Shown one piece after another: positions 1-7,114 of a stretch of 64,000 nt of DNA; the first letter of the stretch is position 1, and each line of letters starts with the position of its first letter. The translations under genes and the position numbers were made by a program. A model generated the notes under the pieces. That model did not search any database. It saw nothing but the letters and a program-made list of their open reading frames with translations, and was not told the DNA's origin. Origin of the DNA: Demequinaceae bacterium (GTDB lineage: Bacteria; Actinomycetota; Actinomycetes; Actinomycetales; Demequinaceae); contig JAFGBM010000004.1 in NCBI GenBank assembly GCA_016933155.1, positions 62,001 through 126,000 of the forward strand, in the 5' to 3' direction.

Positions 1-2
1 CC

Positions 3-638
3 CCCGACTGGGCCGACACCCTCGAGCCAGTCGCCCCCGTCCTCACCCGGCTGGGAACGTTCCTCCGGGACGAGATCGCCGAGGGGCGGGGCTACCTTCC
101 CGCCAGCGAGAACATCCTCCGGGCCTTCCGAACCCCCTTGAGCGAGGTGAAGGTTCTCGTCGTGGGTCAGGACCCCTACCCCACACCGGGCGATCCCGTC
201 GGGTTGTGCTTCTCCGTCGGCCCCGGCCGCCCCGTCCCCCGCTCCCTCGCCAACATCGCCAAGGAACTTAAGGACGACACCGGCGAGGACCTGGCCGACG
301 GCGACCTCTCCCCGTGGGCCTCCCAGGGGGTCATGCTCCTCAACAGGGTGCTGACCGTGAGGCCCGGGGCGTCGGGCTCCCACCGGGGGAAAGGCTGGGA
401 GGAGTTCACGTCACACGCAATCGGGGTCCTGGCCGCCCGAGGGGGCCCGCTCGTCGCCATCCTGTGGGGGCGGGACGCCCAGTCATTGCGCCCGAACCTC
501 GGGGCCGTGCCCGCCATCGAGAGCGCCCACCCGAGCCCGTTGAGTGCCTCGGCCGGCTTCTTCGGCTCCCGACCGTTCTCCCGCACGAACGCCCTCCTCG
601 TCGAGCAGGGTGCGACGCCGATCCGCTGGGGGACGTGA
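3..638 (+). CDS. ung: Uracil-DNA glycosylase, 5' end cut by window edge
   Basis: Family 1 uracil-DNA glycosylase, which removes uracil from DNA to start base-excision repair. The frame is open from base 3; about 211 residues are visible, so only some 10-20 N-terminal residues are missing. Visible motifs are GQDPYP, whose Asp activates the catalytic water, the LLNRVLTVR segment that contacts uracil, and HPSPLS near the C-terminus with the catalytic His. The ATG at 138 lies inside the fold, just before GQDPYP, and is not the real start. It converges with the secreted-protein gene ending at 661. Known family, no oddities. Confidence 0.95.
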   Translation, partial: PDWADTLEPVAPVLTRLGTFLRDEIAEGRGYLPASENILRAFRTPLSEVKVLVVGQDPYPTPGDPVGLCFSVGPGRPVPRSLANIAKELKDDTGEDLADGDLSPWASQGVMLLNRVLTVRPGASGSHRGKGWEEFTSHAIGVLAARGGPLVAILWGRDAQSLRPNLGAVPAIESAHPSPLSASAGFFGSRPFSRTNALLVEQGATPIRWGT

Positions 639-647
639 CACGGGCCA

Positions 648-677
648 AGACCCAGACCCCCTAGGGGCAGAGGGTCT
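648..677. terminator. Possible bidirectional terminator between convergent genes
   Basis: Nested inverted repeats lie between two convergent stop codons: outer arms AGACCC/GGGTCT and an inner CCCCTAGGGG palindrome. There is no U-tract and the right half lies inside the end of the secreted-protein gene, so this is weak evidence. Confidence 0.3.
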
Positions 678-1485
678 GGCCACCCCACCAACTGGGTGGT
701 CCGTTCTCCCCGATGTACAGGGTGGCACCCCAGAAGGCGTTCTCGTCCTCGATGATCAACTCGTCCAGCGGGCTGGCGCACGTGAATCCTGAGGCCTTCC
801 GCACCTCGTTGCTGTACTGGCCGACCCACACCGGAACCCAAGAGAAGTCCGGATGCGTGAAGTCGATGGTCACCCGCCAGTGCGCCCCGGTGGTGGTCAC
901 GTTGAACGTGAAGTTCATCATCTCCCCGTCCGGAGGCGATGAGTTCGGGTACGTGCCGGACGTGCCCGTGACGACGACGGAACAGGTTCGCGATAGTTGA
1001 GGATTCCTCCCATTGTTGAGCGCGATGCAACTGACGGACGGGGTGGACGGCACGGAAGTCCACGTGGTGCGGACTCCCCAAGTGCCAATCAGAAGGGCGA
1101 CCCCTTGAACATCCGTACCGCGGTATGAACCCGTAGTGATAATCGCGGATCCGAGAGCCCCCGTGGTGCCCGTTCCCGTGGCAAGTTCCGTCCCTCCGGA
1201 ACCATAGACCACCAAACTCACCGTAAGGCCGTTGCACTCCGAGGGAATGGACTCGATAAGCACCTGGGTGTAACCCCCATGCGAGAAGGGACCCGTGGCA
1301 GCCGTGGGAAGGGTCAGGGTGGTGCACGGGGCCGCCTCGTCCGTTGTGCGATCGCGGCCGAATACCGACAGTTGCGCGGCGGAGGCAACGGTCACCACCG
1401 CGACGGTCGCGGTCAGGCCGACGGCAAGGGCCCACCTGCGCCAGAGTCGGCGACGCCGGCGGCTACGGGATGATCGCTGATTCAT
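661..1485 (-). CDS. Secreted protein, last gene of the SipW-like operon
   Basis: Protein of 274 residues, function not recognised. I chose the ATG at 1485 because GGAG and GGGGGA lie just upstream; a longer frame to 1521 lacks this. The N-terminus is very basic (about eleven Arg before residue 17), then a hydrophobic stretch about 18-37 ending in ASAAQLSV, almost the same motif as in the first gene of the operon (ASAAQLTV). The rest is Thr/Ser/Gly-rich and beta-prone, with paired Cys that could form disulfides, and no membrane anchor or sortase motif. It starts 8 bp after a 57-codon ORF and follows an ER-type signal peptidase. I infer it is a dedicated substrate of that peptidase, an extracellular or surface protein. 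Confidence 0.7.
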   Translation of the reverse strand: MNQRSSRSRRRRRLWRRWALAVGLTATVAVVTVASAAQLSVFGRDRTTDEAAPCTTLTLPTAATGPFSHGGYTQVLIESIPSECNGLTVSLVVYGSGGTELATGTGTTGALGSAIITTGSYRGTDVQGVALLIGTWGVRTTWTSVPSTPSVSCIALNNGRNPQLSRTCSVVVTGTSGTYPNSSPPDGEMMNFTFNVTTTGAHWRVTIDFTHPDFSWVPVWVGQYSNEVRKASGFTCASPLDELIIEDENAFWGATLYIGENGPPSWWGGQTLCP

Positions 1486-1493
1486 CAATCCCC

Positions 1494-1667
1494 CTACTCC
1501 GACCGGCCGGTCAATCCCCAAGTATAGAGGGCGGCGCCTCGAACGGCCTTGAGGCCCAGACCGACGGGCTCGTGCTCGGAGACCGGGATCTCGACGAGCA
1601 TGTCCTGCGACTTGACCCAGGCGAGGAATCCGCCGAGGGCGGCCGCGCCGAGGAGGGCCGGAATCAC
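1494..1667 (-). CDS. Small 57-codon ORF between signal peptidase and secreted protein
   Basis: Short ORF with a GTG start overlapping the TGA of the signal-peptidase gene (GTGA) and an AGAGG ribosome-binding site 5-6 nt upstream. It ends 8 bp before the next gene, so it exactly fills the gap. The product starts with a hydrophobic, Ala/Gly/Leu-rich stretch (residues 3-17, ending in Trp) and continues with an amphipathic tail containing VEIPVSEHEP. Similar to nothing I recognise. Coupled overlap, ribosome-binding site and tight packing argue for a real gene, perhaps a small membrane accessory of the signal peptidase; a chance ORF cannot be excluded. Confidence 0.5.
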   Translation of the reverse strand: MIPALLGAAALGGFLAWVKSQDMLVEIPVSEHEPVGLGLKAVRGAALYTWGLTGRSE

Positions 1668-2275
1668 GATGACCTCTGGCTGGCCCTCACGGCCGGGACG
1701 CCGGTCGGCGTCGGGGAACCGTTCGCGTCGAAACTCACGCCCGTCAGGCTCGGGTTCCGGGGTTCCTCGTCATCCTCGTTCTCTGGTTCGGGCCAGAGGA
1801 TGAGGACGACGGCCGCGAGGAGGATGAAGCCCCACAGCCAAGGCTGGATGAGGAATTCGGCGATCTGCCCTGCTCCGCCGAAGTGCAGCTCGACGGGTCC
1901 CAAAATCTGCTCGTCCGTCGGCTTCCACTGGTCGATCCAGGAGTTGTTGTCACCCTGGACCTCCCAGCCGTCGACGCCGTTGCCCCCGACCACCCGGTGG
2001 ACGACGTGGGCACCGCCGAATTCTGTCGGGGTATAGACGACGATGTCGCCGATCTCGACGGGCCCCTTCCGGGCGATGACGAGGTCGCCGTCGGAGTAGG
2101 TCGGTTCCATCGAGTTTCCGGAGACGATCACGAGAGTGGTGGCGCCCCCGAGCGAGGAGGGCCAGAGGAACCACGCGTCGATCGCGATGATCGCCCACAA
2201 GAGAAGGTTGCCGAGGACCGACAGGTACCAGTGCCCGGTGAATCGGGCACCGATACCTGTCGAGTGGCGAATCAT
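1664..2275 (-). CDS. ER-type (SipW-like) signal peptidase I
   Basis: Membrane serine peptidase of family S26, 203 residues, cleaving signal peptides outside the membrane. The start ATG at 2275 is preceded by GAGGA at 5 nt spacing. A transmembrane helix spans about 17-39, the catalytic Ser is in GNSMEP (Ser55), and the general base is His93 in VVHRVV instead of the Lys of bacterial P-type enzymes. The conserved Asp is in QGDNN (Asp109). This Ser-His-Asp pattern defines ER-type enzymes such as Bacillus SipW. A second helix lies at about 143-163, followed by an acidic tail. It sits 25 bp after a small secreted protein and upstream of another with the same signal motif, as SipW does next to TasA. 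Confidence 0.88.
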   Translation of the reverse strand: MIRHSTGIGARFTGHWYLSVLGNLLLWAIIAIDAWFLWPSSLGGATTLVIVSGNSMEPTYSDGDLVIARKGPVEIGDIVVYTPTEFGGAHVVHRVVGGNGVDGWEVQGDNNSWIDQWKPTDEQILGPVELHFGGAGQIAEFLIQPWLWGFILLAAVVLILWPEPENEDDEEPRNPSLTGVSFDANGSPTPTGVPAVRASQRSS

Positions 2276-2300
2276 GATGTCCTCAGCTGGGGTTGTTCTA

Positions 2301-2702
2301 CTAGCCGATCGCGACCGCAACGCCGTAGATGTCAGCGACGTCGACTGTGCCCGAAAGGGACACGGTCACGCTGCCGGCGGCGTAAGCGATAGAGCCATTG
2401 GCAAGAGCCGCGTCAGCGGCGTCGGTAACGGTCACTAGCACCGTTCCGGTGCAGGTACCGTCAAGGTCGCCGATGACGACCTCGTCGACGGAGTAGCCCG
2501 GAATGCCGTCGTCATACGACGGGGTGTAGGTGACGGTGACGCCGTCAGCGTCGCACTCGGCGATCGCGTCGACACCGGCAACAACATCCGTGCTGTTTAC
2601 CGTGAGCTGCGCCGCCGAGGCCATGCTGAGACCAGCAACACCGACGATGGCGAGCGCTAGGGCAAGAGATTTGCGCGATGTGCGCCGATTGATAGTAGCC
2701 AC
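2301..2702 (-). CDS. Small secreted protein, SipW-dependent class
   Basis: Protein of 133 residues. The GTG at 2702 is the likely start: AAAGGA lies 9 nt upstream, whereas the upstream ATG at 2720 has no such site. The N-terminus is basic and followed by a hydrophobic segment (about 12-28) ending MASAAQLTV, then VVAG, which resembles the signal segment of actinobacterial proteins found beside SipW-type peptidases. The mature part is acidic, rich in Val/Thr/Asp/Ala, with two Cys (ECDADG and GTCTGT) that may form a disulfide and a beta-sandwich-like pattern. First gene of a four-gene operon with the signal peptidase. Probable surface or matrix protein; exact role unknown. Confidence 0.7.
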   Translation of the reverse strand: MATINRRTSRKSLALALAIVGVAGLSMASAAQLTVNSTDVVAGVDAIAECDADGVTVTYTPSYDDGIPGYSVDEVVIGDLDGTCTGTVLVTVTDAADAALANGSIAYAAGSVTVSLSGTVDVADIYGVAVAIG

Positions 2703-2897
2703 TTCCAGAGTTCCTTTCATTATTCAAGCGAGGCCAGACCCGGTTGGATGAGCTTCTTCGGTCTGTCCCCGCTTGATATCGACATGTTGCCGACACCACA
2801 TGAGAGGGAGAGGGGCAGCAGATATGACGCAGATCACACGGATTGTCGTATCGATTTTTCTGCGTAAATCAGACCAAATGCCTCATTCGGGCCGACG

Positions 2898-2920
2898 AAA
2901 AGGTCCCCCTCGCACCTTTT
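2898..2920 (-). terminator. Hairpin terminator just after tRNA-Thr(UGU)
   Basis: On the minus strand AAAAGGT and ACCTTTT form a 7-bp stem around a 9-nt GC-rich loop, ending in TTTT, starting one base after the tRNA discriminator base. This is a plausible intrinsic terminator for the tRNA. Confidence 0.6.
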
Positions 2921-2921
2921 G

Positions 2922-2994
2922 AGCTGGCAGCGGGACTCGAACCCGCAACCGCCCGATTACAAGTCGGGTGCGCTACCAGTTGCGCCATGCCAGC
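2922..2994 (-). tRNA. tRNA-Thr, anticodon UGU
   Basis: The minus strand folds into a full cloverleaf. The acceptor stem GCTGGCA pairs with TGCCAGC, the D-arm is GCGC...GCGC, the anticodon stem CCCGA/TCGGG holds the loop CTTGTAA (anticodon TGT), and the T-arm carries GGTTCGAGTCC. The discriminator base is U and CCA is not encoded. It decodes ACA (ACR) threonine codons. Confidence 0.95.
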
Positions 2995-3065
2995 CGGGAC
3001 ACCGAAGGCCCGATACGAGGGTATCGGGGATCCGGCGAACGGAATCGACGGCGATCCGCTGGGTC

Positions 3066-3956
3066 CTAGGCCGAGGGGGAAGGGGACGGCTCCAGCTCCT
3101 GAGGCGTCGCGAGGTACTCGGCGAACGCCTCGGCCCCAAACTCCCGGACATAGGCCACCCCCGCCGTGATGTTGCCCGGCGTGGTCCAGTACCCGAAACG
3201 GACGCCCTCAATCAGCAGGCCCGGGGTCCCGAACCGTCCGTCGATATCCAAGTAGTCGGGGTTGGACGTCGCCCGATCCGTGGCGGCCGCCAACCACTGG
3301 GTGAACTCGCCGTCCGCGAACCTGTCGACGGTCTCCTTGGAGACCCCGGCACTCAGGGCGAGGTCGGCGATCTCCTCATTCGTCAGGCCCTTGGAGCCCT
3401 CCTCCGGAGGATCGACGAAGGACGCCTCGACGAAGGCCCAGAAGGTCTCTGGCTCGTACTCGGCGACCGTGACCCAGGCGGATGCCATGCGGGTGGAGTA
3501 ATGGGTGCCGACCGACTGGATGTCGAGGATGGACACGGGGTGGTAGTAGAAGGCGATCTCTCCCTGATCCACGAGGGTCCCGATCTCGCCGCTCACGTTC
3601 TGGACGAAGTACGTGCACCACGGGCAGATCGGATCCTCGAGGAGGTCGACCCGTATGGCGTCGGCCGGGGCCGTTCCCCCGGCGATCCCGCCGGGCCCGA
3701 CGAGGATCGCATCGGTCTCGTCGACGACGCTCGGGACCTTCATCTCCCCGCTGGTGTAGACCGTGTACGGACCCGATTCCTTCCCGGACTTGACGATGAA
3801 GATCATGAGCAGGGCGAAGACGACGACGAGGATCAGGGCCCCAAAGGAGGCCAGGATCGTATTGCGCCTGGCCGCGGCCCGTTGCTTCGCCCTGAGCGCG
3901 GCCGCCGCCTGACGGGCCTCCGCCGCCTTCTGAGAGGCAGACTGCTTGCTGGCCAT
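3066..3956 (-). CDS. DsbA-like membrane-anchored thioredoxin-fold protein
   Basis: Thiol-disulfide oxidoreductase of the DsbA family, 296 residues. The ATG at 3956 has AAAGGA 6 nt upstream; a longer frame to 4148 has no support. Layout: a basic Ala/Lys/Arg-rich cytoplasmic tail (1-32), one transmembrane helix (about 34-55), then an extracytoplasmic thioredoxin-fold domain with the active-site CPWC at 111-114 and the cis-Pro loop in RFGTPGL near residue 255. It probably forms or exchanges disulfides in exported proteins. In many actinobacteria it is paired with a MauE/DoxX or VKOR-type membrane redox partner; here the upstream partner appears to be only a remnant (3992-4176). A -10-like TAGTAT lies near 3990. 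Confidence 0.88.
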   Translation of the reverse strand: MASKQSASQKAAEARQAAAALRAKQRAAARRNTILASFGALILVVVFALLMIFIVKSGKESGPYTVYTSGEMKVPSVVDETDAILVGPGGIAGGTAPADAIRVDLLEDPICPWCTYFVQNVSGEIGTLVDQGEIAFYYHPVSILDIQSVGTHYSTRMASAWVTVAEYEPETFWAFVEASFVDPPEEGSKGLTNEEIADLALSAGVSKETVDRFADGEFTQWLAAATDRATSNPDYLDIDGRFGTPGLLIEGVRFGYWTTPGNITAGVAYVREFGAEAFAEYLATPQELEPSPSPSA

Positions 3957-3991
3957 GGTGTTCCTTTCCGTTCCGGATCCTTCCGGACATA

Positions 3992-4176
3992 CTACTGGTC
4001 TGAACGGAGCCATCCGTCGATGGAGAGGCGGCTCCTGGGGAAGATCACGAGCCATACCCCGAGTGCGGAGAAGACCGCCTGGTCCCTGAGGTGGCCGAGA
4101 TAGTCCGCCTGGAGCACCGGCCCTCCCCCGCCGCCAGGCGAACCCCAAGGGACAGCCAGAGGCGAAAGGAGACCAT
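3992..4176 (-). pseudogene. Remnant of a MauE/DoxX-type redox membrane protein
   Basis: Between the kinase stop and the DsbA-like gene lie two short out-of-phase coding pieces. The first, from ATG 4176, reads MVSFRLWLSLGVRLAAG, like the start of MauE/DoxX proteins. The second, in another frame and ending at TAG 3994-3992, reads LGHLRDQAVFSALGVWL then FPRSRLSIDGWL, like the MauE C-terminus (RDLLFLALALWL...RLSLD). The whole is 185 bp against roughly 500 bp for an intact gene, so an internal deletion plus frameshift is likely. This is inferred from remembered family patterns, not an alignment; a short genuine ORF is the alternative. Confidence 0.45.
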
Positions 4177-4181
4177 TCGCT

Positions 4182-5705
4182 TTACGAAACCGTCTCGGGA
4201 AGCTGGGACAGCGGCCAGAACAGGGGCTCCGTCCTCCAGAGCAGGGCGAAGAGCACCACACCCACGGCGAGGAGGGCGACCACCGCCCAGACCCGGGCCG
4301 CCGTGTCCGTCCGCGCCACGATCGCCGCCACCCGTCGGACCCCGTCCCTCGTCCCATAGGCCCACGGACCCCACCACACCAAGCCCACCGCAAGCACGGC
4401 CCCCAGGGCGAGCGCCAGGGCATGCCCCCAGTACTGATGCGCCTCATCGGCCGCGAACCCCATCCTCCCCGAACTCACACCCTGCCAGCAGAGCGTCGCC
4501 AACCCGCCCCCTGCGGCTGCGGCGATGGCCGCCGACGGCAAGATCTCCCCGACCGACCTCAGGAAGTGCCACGGAAGCCCGATGGTCGCGATCGCCGCGT
4601 CCCCCCGCTTGGCCCCCCGCTTGGCGCGCATCGAGGCGATGGAGGCGATTCTCCTGTGTTCCACCCTGCACAGGGCCAGGACGAAAAGGAGGACGAGGAA
4701 GGCGGTGGCTGGCACGAGGGTGGCGACGGCGATCAGGGCAGAGGCCCAGGCGGCAATCGTCCCCGTCCGCCGAATCATGATCGGGGGCAGGCGAAGGCGC
4801 TCCCTGACCCCGGCCTTGACGGACGCTTCCTCCCCCAGGTCGAAGATCCTCGTCACCGGCAGGTGCTCGCTGATGGGCTCCCCCGGACGCGAGGCCGCCC
4901 TCGAGGCCGCCGGCAACCGGACGGTCTTCCCCCGCAGGGCGGCCACGACCTCCTCGGGCTTGACGCGGCGCTTGACGTCGAGGGAGAGGGCCTCGGCGAC
5001 GGCCTCGGCCCCGGGGACGTCGGGGAGCACCACCTCACCCGCGAAGGTCTTCCCGAGAGCCCCCCTCCCCAACCCGAAGGGCGCCTGACCTGTCATGGCG
5101 AAGGCAATGGTCGCGGCCCACGACCACAGGTCGGCCTGCATTCCCGGCTCCGCGCCGTCGATGACCTCGGGGGCGACATATCCGGCCGTGCCGCTTACGA
5201 GGCCCTCCCGCGTCAACCGAGGATCGTCGGTCCGGTGGGACAGGCCGAAGTCGATGAGGGCCGGGCCCTTGGAGCCCAACATGACGTTCGCCGGGGTGAC
5301 GTCCCGATGGATCACACCGGAGGCATGAGCGGCTGCGAGGGCCGACGCCAGGGTCTCGGCGAGATCGGCGAGCTTCTTCCCCTTGAGGGGACCGTTGGCC
5401 TTGACGTGATGGGCCAGGCTCACCCCGTCGATGAAATCGAAAACGACAAAGGGCTCCGGTCCGTCCGTGTCGGCATCGAGGACCCCCGGCACACCCGGAT
5501 GGTCGATGGACCGGAGCGCGTTGACCTCCCTGCTCAGCCGAGTCCTGGCGGCAGGGTTGGCGCTGGAGTCGACGAGCTTGAGGGCTGCGGGTTTTCCACC
5601 CGGCCCGATGACCTTGTAGACATCCCCCGACCCTCCCCGCCCAAGGATCTCCGTCACCACGTAGGATCCGATCCGCATTCCAGGTCGGCGAAGGCGCATT
5701 CCCAT
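4182..5705 (-). CDS. Membrane-anchored Ser/Thr protein kinase
   Basis: Eukaryotic-like protein kinase of about 507 residues. Kinase domain, about 10-270: glycine loop GRGGSGDV (22-29), ATP-binding Lys43, helix-C Glu60, catalytic loop HRDVTPAN with Asp135, and metal-binding DFG (Asp152), then GYVAPE. Thr137 replaces the usual Lys of HRDxKPxN. After a linker, the C-terminal 200 residues contain four or five hydrophobic helices instead of the single helix plus sensor domain typical of PknB. The ATG at 5705 is chosen because TACGGT sits exactly 6 nt upstream, fitting a leaderless mRNA; ATGs at 5699 and 5678 are possible. Divergent from the sugar ABC ATPase. Substrates unknown. Confidence 0.88.
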   Translation of the reverse strand: MGMRLRRPGMRIGSYVVTEILGRGGSGDVYKVIGPGGKPAALKLVDSSANPAARTRLSREVNALRSIDHPGVPGVLDADTDGPEPFVVFDFIDGVSLAHHVKANGPLKGKKLADLAETLASALAAAHASGVIHRDVTPANVMLGSKGPALIDFGLSHRTDDPRLTREGLVSGTAGYVAPEVIDGAEPGMQADLWSWAATIAFAMTGQAPFGLGRGALGKTFAGEVVLPDVPGAEAVAEALSLDVKRRVKPEEVVAALRGKTVRLPAASRAASRPGEPISEHLPVTRIFDLGEEASVKAGVRERLRLPPIMIRRTGTIAAWASALIAVATLVPATAFLVLLFVLALCRVEHRRIASIASMRAKRGAKRGDAAIATIGLPWHFLRSVGEILPSAAIAAAAGGGLATLCWQGVSSGRMGFAADEAHQYWGHALALALGAVLAVGLVWWGPWAYGTRDGVRRVAAIVARTDTAARVWAVVALLAVGVVLFALLWRTEPLFWPLSQLPETVS

Positions 5706-5711
5706 GACGTA

Positions 5712-5717
5712 ACCGTA
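5712..5717 (-). promoter_or_regulatory. -10 box (TACGGT) for leaderless kinase mRNA
   Basis: TACGGT lies exactly 6 nt before the kinase ATG on the minus strand, so transcription would start at or next to the start codon. The same geometry recurs at seven other genes here. Confidence 0.5.
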
Positions 5718-5783
5718 TCGCGCCAGCGGTTGGATGGAAGGCTCGTCTGTGGCAGGATGAGTCCGTTCGCACTCGTTGCGGGC

Positions 5784-5799
5784 GTGTCTGTGCAGACAC
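5784..5799. promoter_or_regulatory. Palindrome GTGTCTG-TG-CAGACAC, possible operator
   Basis: A perfect 7-2-7 inverted repeat in the 154-bp divergent region, 60 bp upstream of the ABC ATPase start and 79 bp from the kinase start. A second small inverted repeat (CCGGC/GCCGG, 5828-5845) sits just before the ATPase ribosome-binding site. Position suggests a repressor site for the sugar ATPase; the regulator is unknown. Confidence 0.4.
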
Positions 5800-5859
5800 C
5801 GCATCGGCACTCTTCACTACGGATCGTCCGGCACGTACCTGCCGGTGAAGGGACCAGCA

Positions 5860-7020
5860 ATGGCAACCGTTACCTACGATCACGCGACCCGCATCTATCC
5901 GGGCACGGATCGTCCAGCAGTTGATCAACTCGACATCAAGATCGAAGACGGAGAGTTCCTCGTCCTCGTCGGGCCATCGGGCTGTGGGAAGTCGACTTCG
6001 CTCCGCATGCTCGCGGGCCTCGAGGACATCGACGAGGGCTCGATCTGGGTGGGCGACCGCGACGTGACCCGCGTCCAGCCCAAGGACCGCGACATCGCGA
6101 TGGTGTTCCAGTCCTACGCCCTCTACCCCCACATGTCCGTCGCGGACAACATGGGATTCGCCCTCAAGATCGCCGGCATCTCGAAGCCTGAGATCGCCGA
6201 ACGGGTCGAGGCAGCGGCGAAGATCCTCGACCTCACCGAGTACCTCGGGCGGAAGCCGCGGGCGCTCTCCGGTGGTCAGCGCCAGCGCGTGGCCATGGGC
6301 CGCGCCATCGTGCGTCAACCCCAGGTGTTCCTCATGGACGAGCCTTTGTCCAACCTCGACGCCAAACTCCGTGTCCAGACCCGTACCCAGATCGCGGCCC
6401 TCCAGCGTCGTCTCGGGACCACGACGGTCTACGTCACGCACGACCAGATCGAGGCCTTGACGATGGGCGACCGGATCGCCGTCCTCAAGGACGGAATCCT
6501 CCAGCAGATCGGCACCCCTCGGGAGATGTTCGACTTCCCGGAGAACGTGTTCGTTGCCGGGTTCATCGGTTCCCCCACGATGAACATCGGGACCTACCAG
6601 GTGTTCGACGGGGCCGCCCAGGTCGGCCGGGCCCGCATCCCGCTCACCCGGGACACCATCGCCGCCCTGAAGGAAGAGGACAAGAACACGATCATCCTCG
6701 GGTTCCGTCCGGAGGCGCTCGACCGTTCGACGGCGAACGCCGAGGGCGCGATCCCGATCGATGTCGAAGCGGTCGAGGAGCTCGGCTCCGACGCCTACGT
6801 CTACGGCTCCATTCCGAACGAGTTCGGCGCCTCGGAGGAGTTCCACTTCGCCGCAGGCGAGGCTCAGATCATCGTCCGGATCGACCCGCGTGACGTCCCC
6901 AAGAAGGGCGACACCATGTGGGTGACGATCCGCAAGGACGAGCAGCACGCCTTCTCGACGGCGACGGGCGAACGCCTGACCGGCGCGACCAAGCACCGGC
7001 GTTCTTCGAAGAAGAAGTAA
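5860..7020 (+). CDS. Sugar ABC transporter ATPase, MsiK/UgpC type
   Basis: Cytoplasmic ATPase that powers carbohydrate ABC importers, 386 residues. The ATG at 5860 has GAAGGGA 6 nt upstream. Walker [10 protein letters not shown] is at 38-46, Q-loop FQSYALYPHM follows, signature LSGGQRQR is near 135, Walker B VFLMDEP near 154, D-loop SNLD and switch His in YVTHDQ; the C-terminal third is the MalK-type regulatory OB-fold domain. No permease or binding-protein genes lie nearby. Stand-alone MsiK ATPases of actinomycetes serve several sugar importers encoded elsewhere, and that is the likely role here. The last residues are basic (HRRSSKKK). A strong GC-rich hairpin follows the stop. Confidence 0.9.
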   Translation: MATVTYDHATRIYPGTDRPAVDQLDIKIEDGEFLVLVGPSGCGKSTSLRMLAGLEDIDEGSIWVGDRDVTRVQPKDRDIAMVFQSYALYPHMSVADNMGFALKIAGISKPEIAERVEAAAKILDLTEYLGRKPRALSGGQRQRVAMGRAIVRQPQVFLMDEPLSNLDAKLRVQTRTQIAALQRRLGTTTVYVTHDQIEALTMGDRIAVLKDGILQQIGTPREMFDFPENVFVAGFIGSPTMNIGTYQVFDGAAQVGRARIPLTRDTIAALKEEDKNTIILGFRPEALDRSTANAEGAIPIDVEAVEELGSDAYVYGSIPNEFGASEEFHFAAGEAQIIVRIDPRDVPKKGDTMWVTIRKDEQHAFSTATGERLTGATKHRRSSKKK

Positions 7021-7035
7021 CAGCCTGGCGGTGAC

Positions 7036-7065
7036 GGGGGCGGTCCGGTTCGCCGGGCCGCCCCC
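7036..7065 (+). terminator. GC-rich hairpin terminator after ABC ATPase
   Basis: A 13-bp stem (GGGGGCGGTCCGG paired with CCGGGCCGCCCCC, one G-T pair) closed by a TTCG tetraloop begins 16 nt after the stop. There is no U-run, as is usual in high-GC actinobacteria. Confidence 0.7.
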
Positions 7066-7114
7066 GCCCATGTCCGCATTAGGATGAGGGCGACGACGAC
7101 CAAGCGAGGCAGGC

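Noticed and set aside
176-1435. Long minus-strand open frame of 419 codons
   Set aside because: It crosses ung and the secreted-protein gene in the wrong frame and has Arg/Gly/His-rich composition typical of antisense shadows in high-GC DNA.
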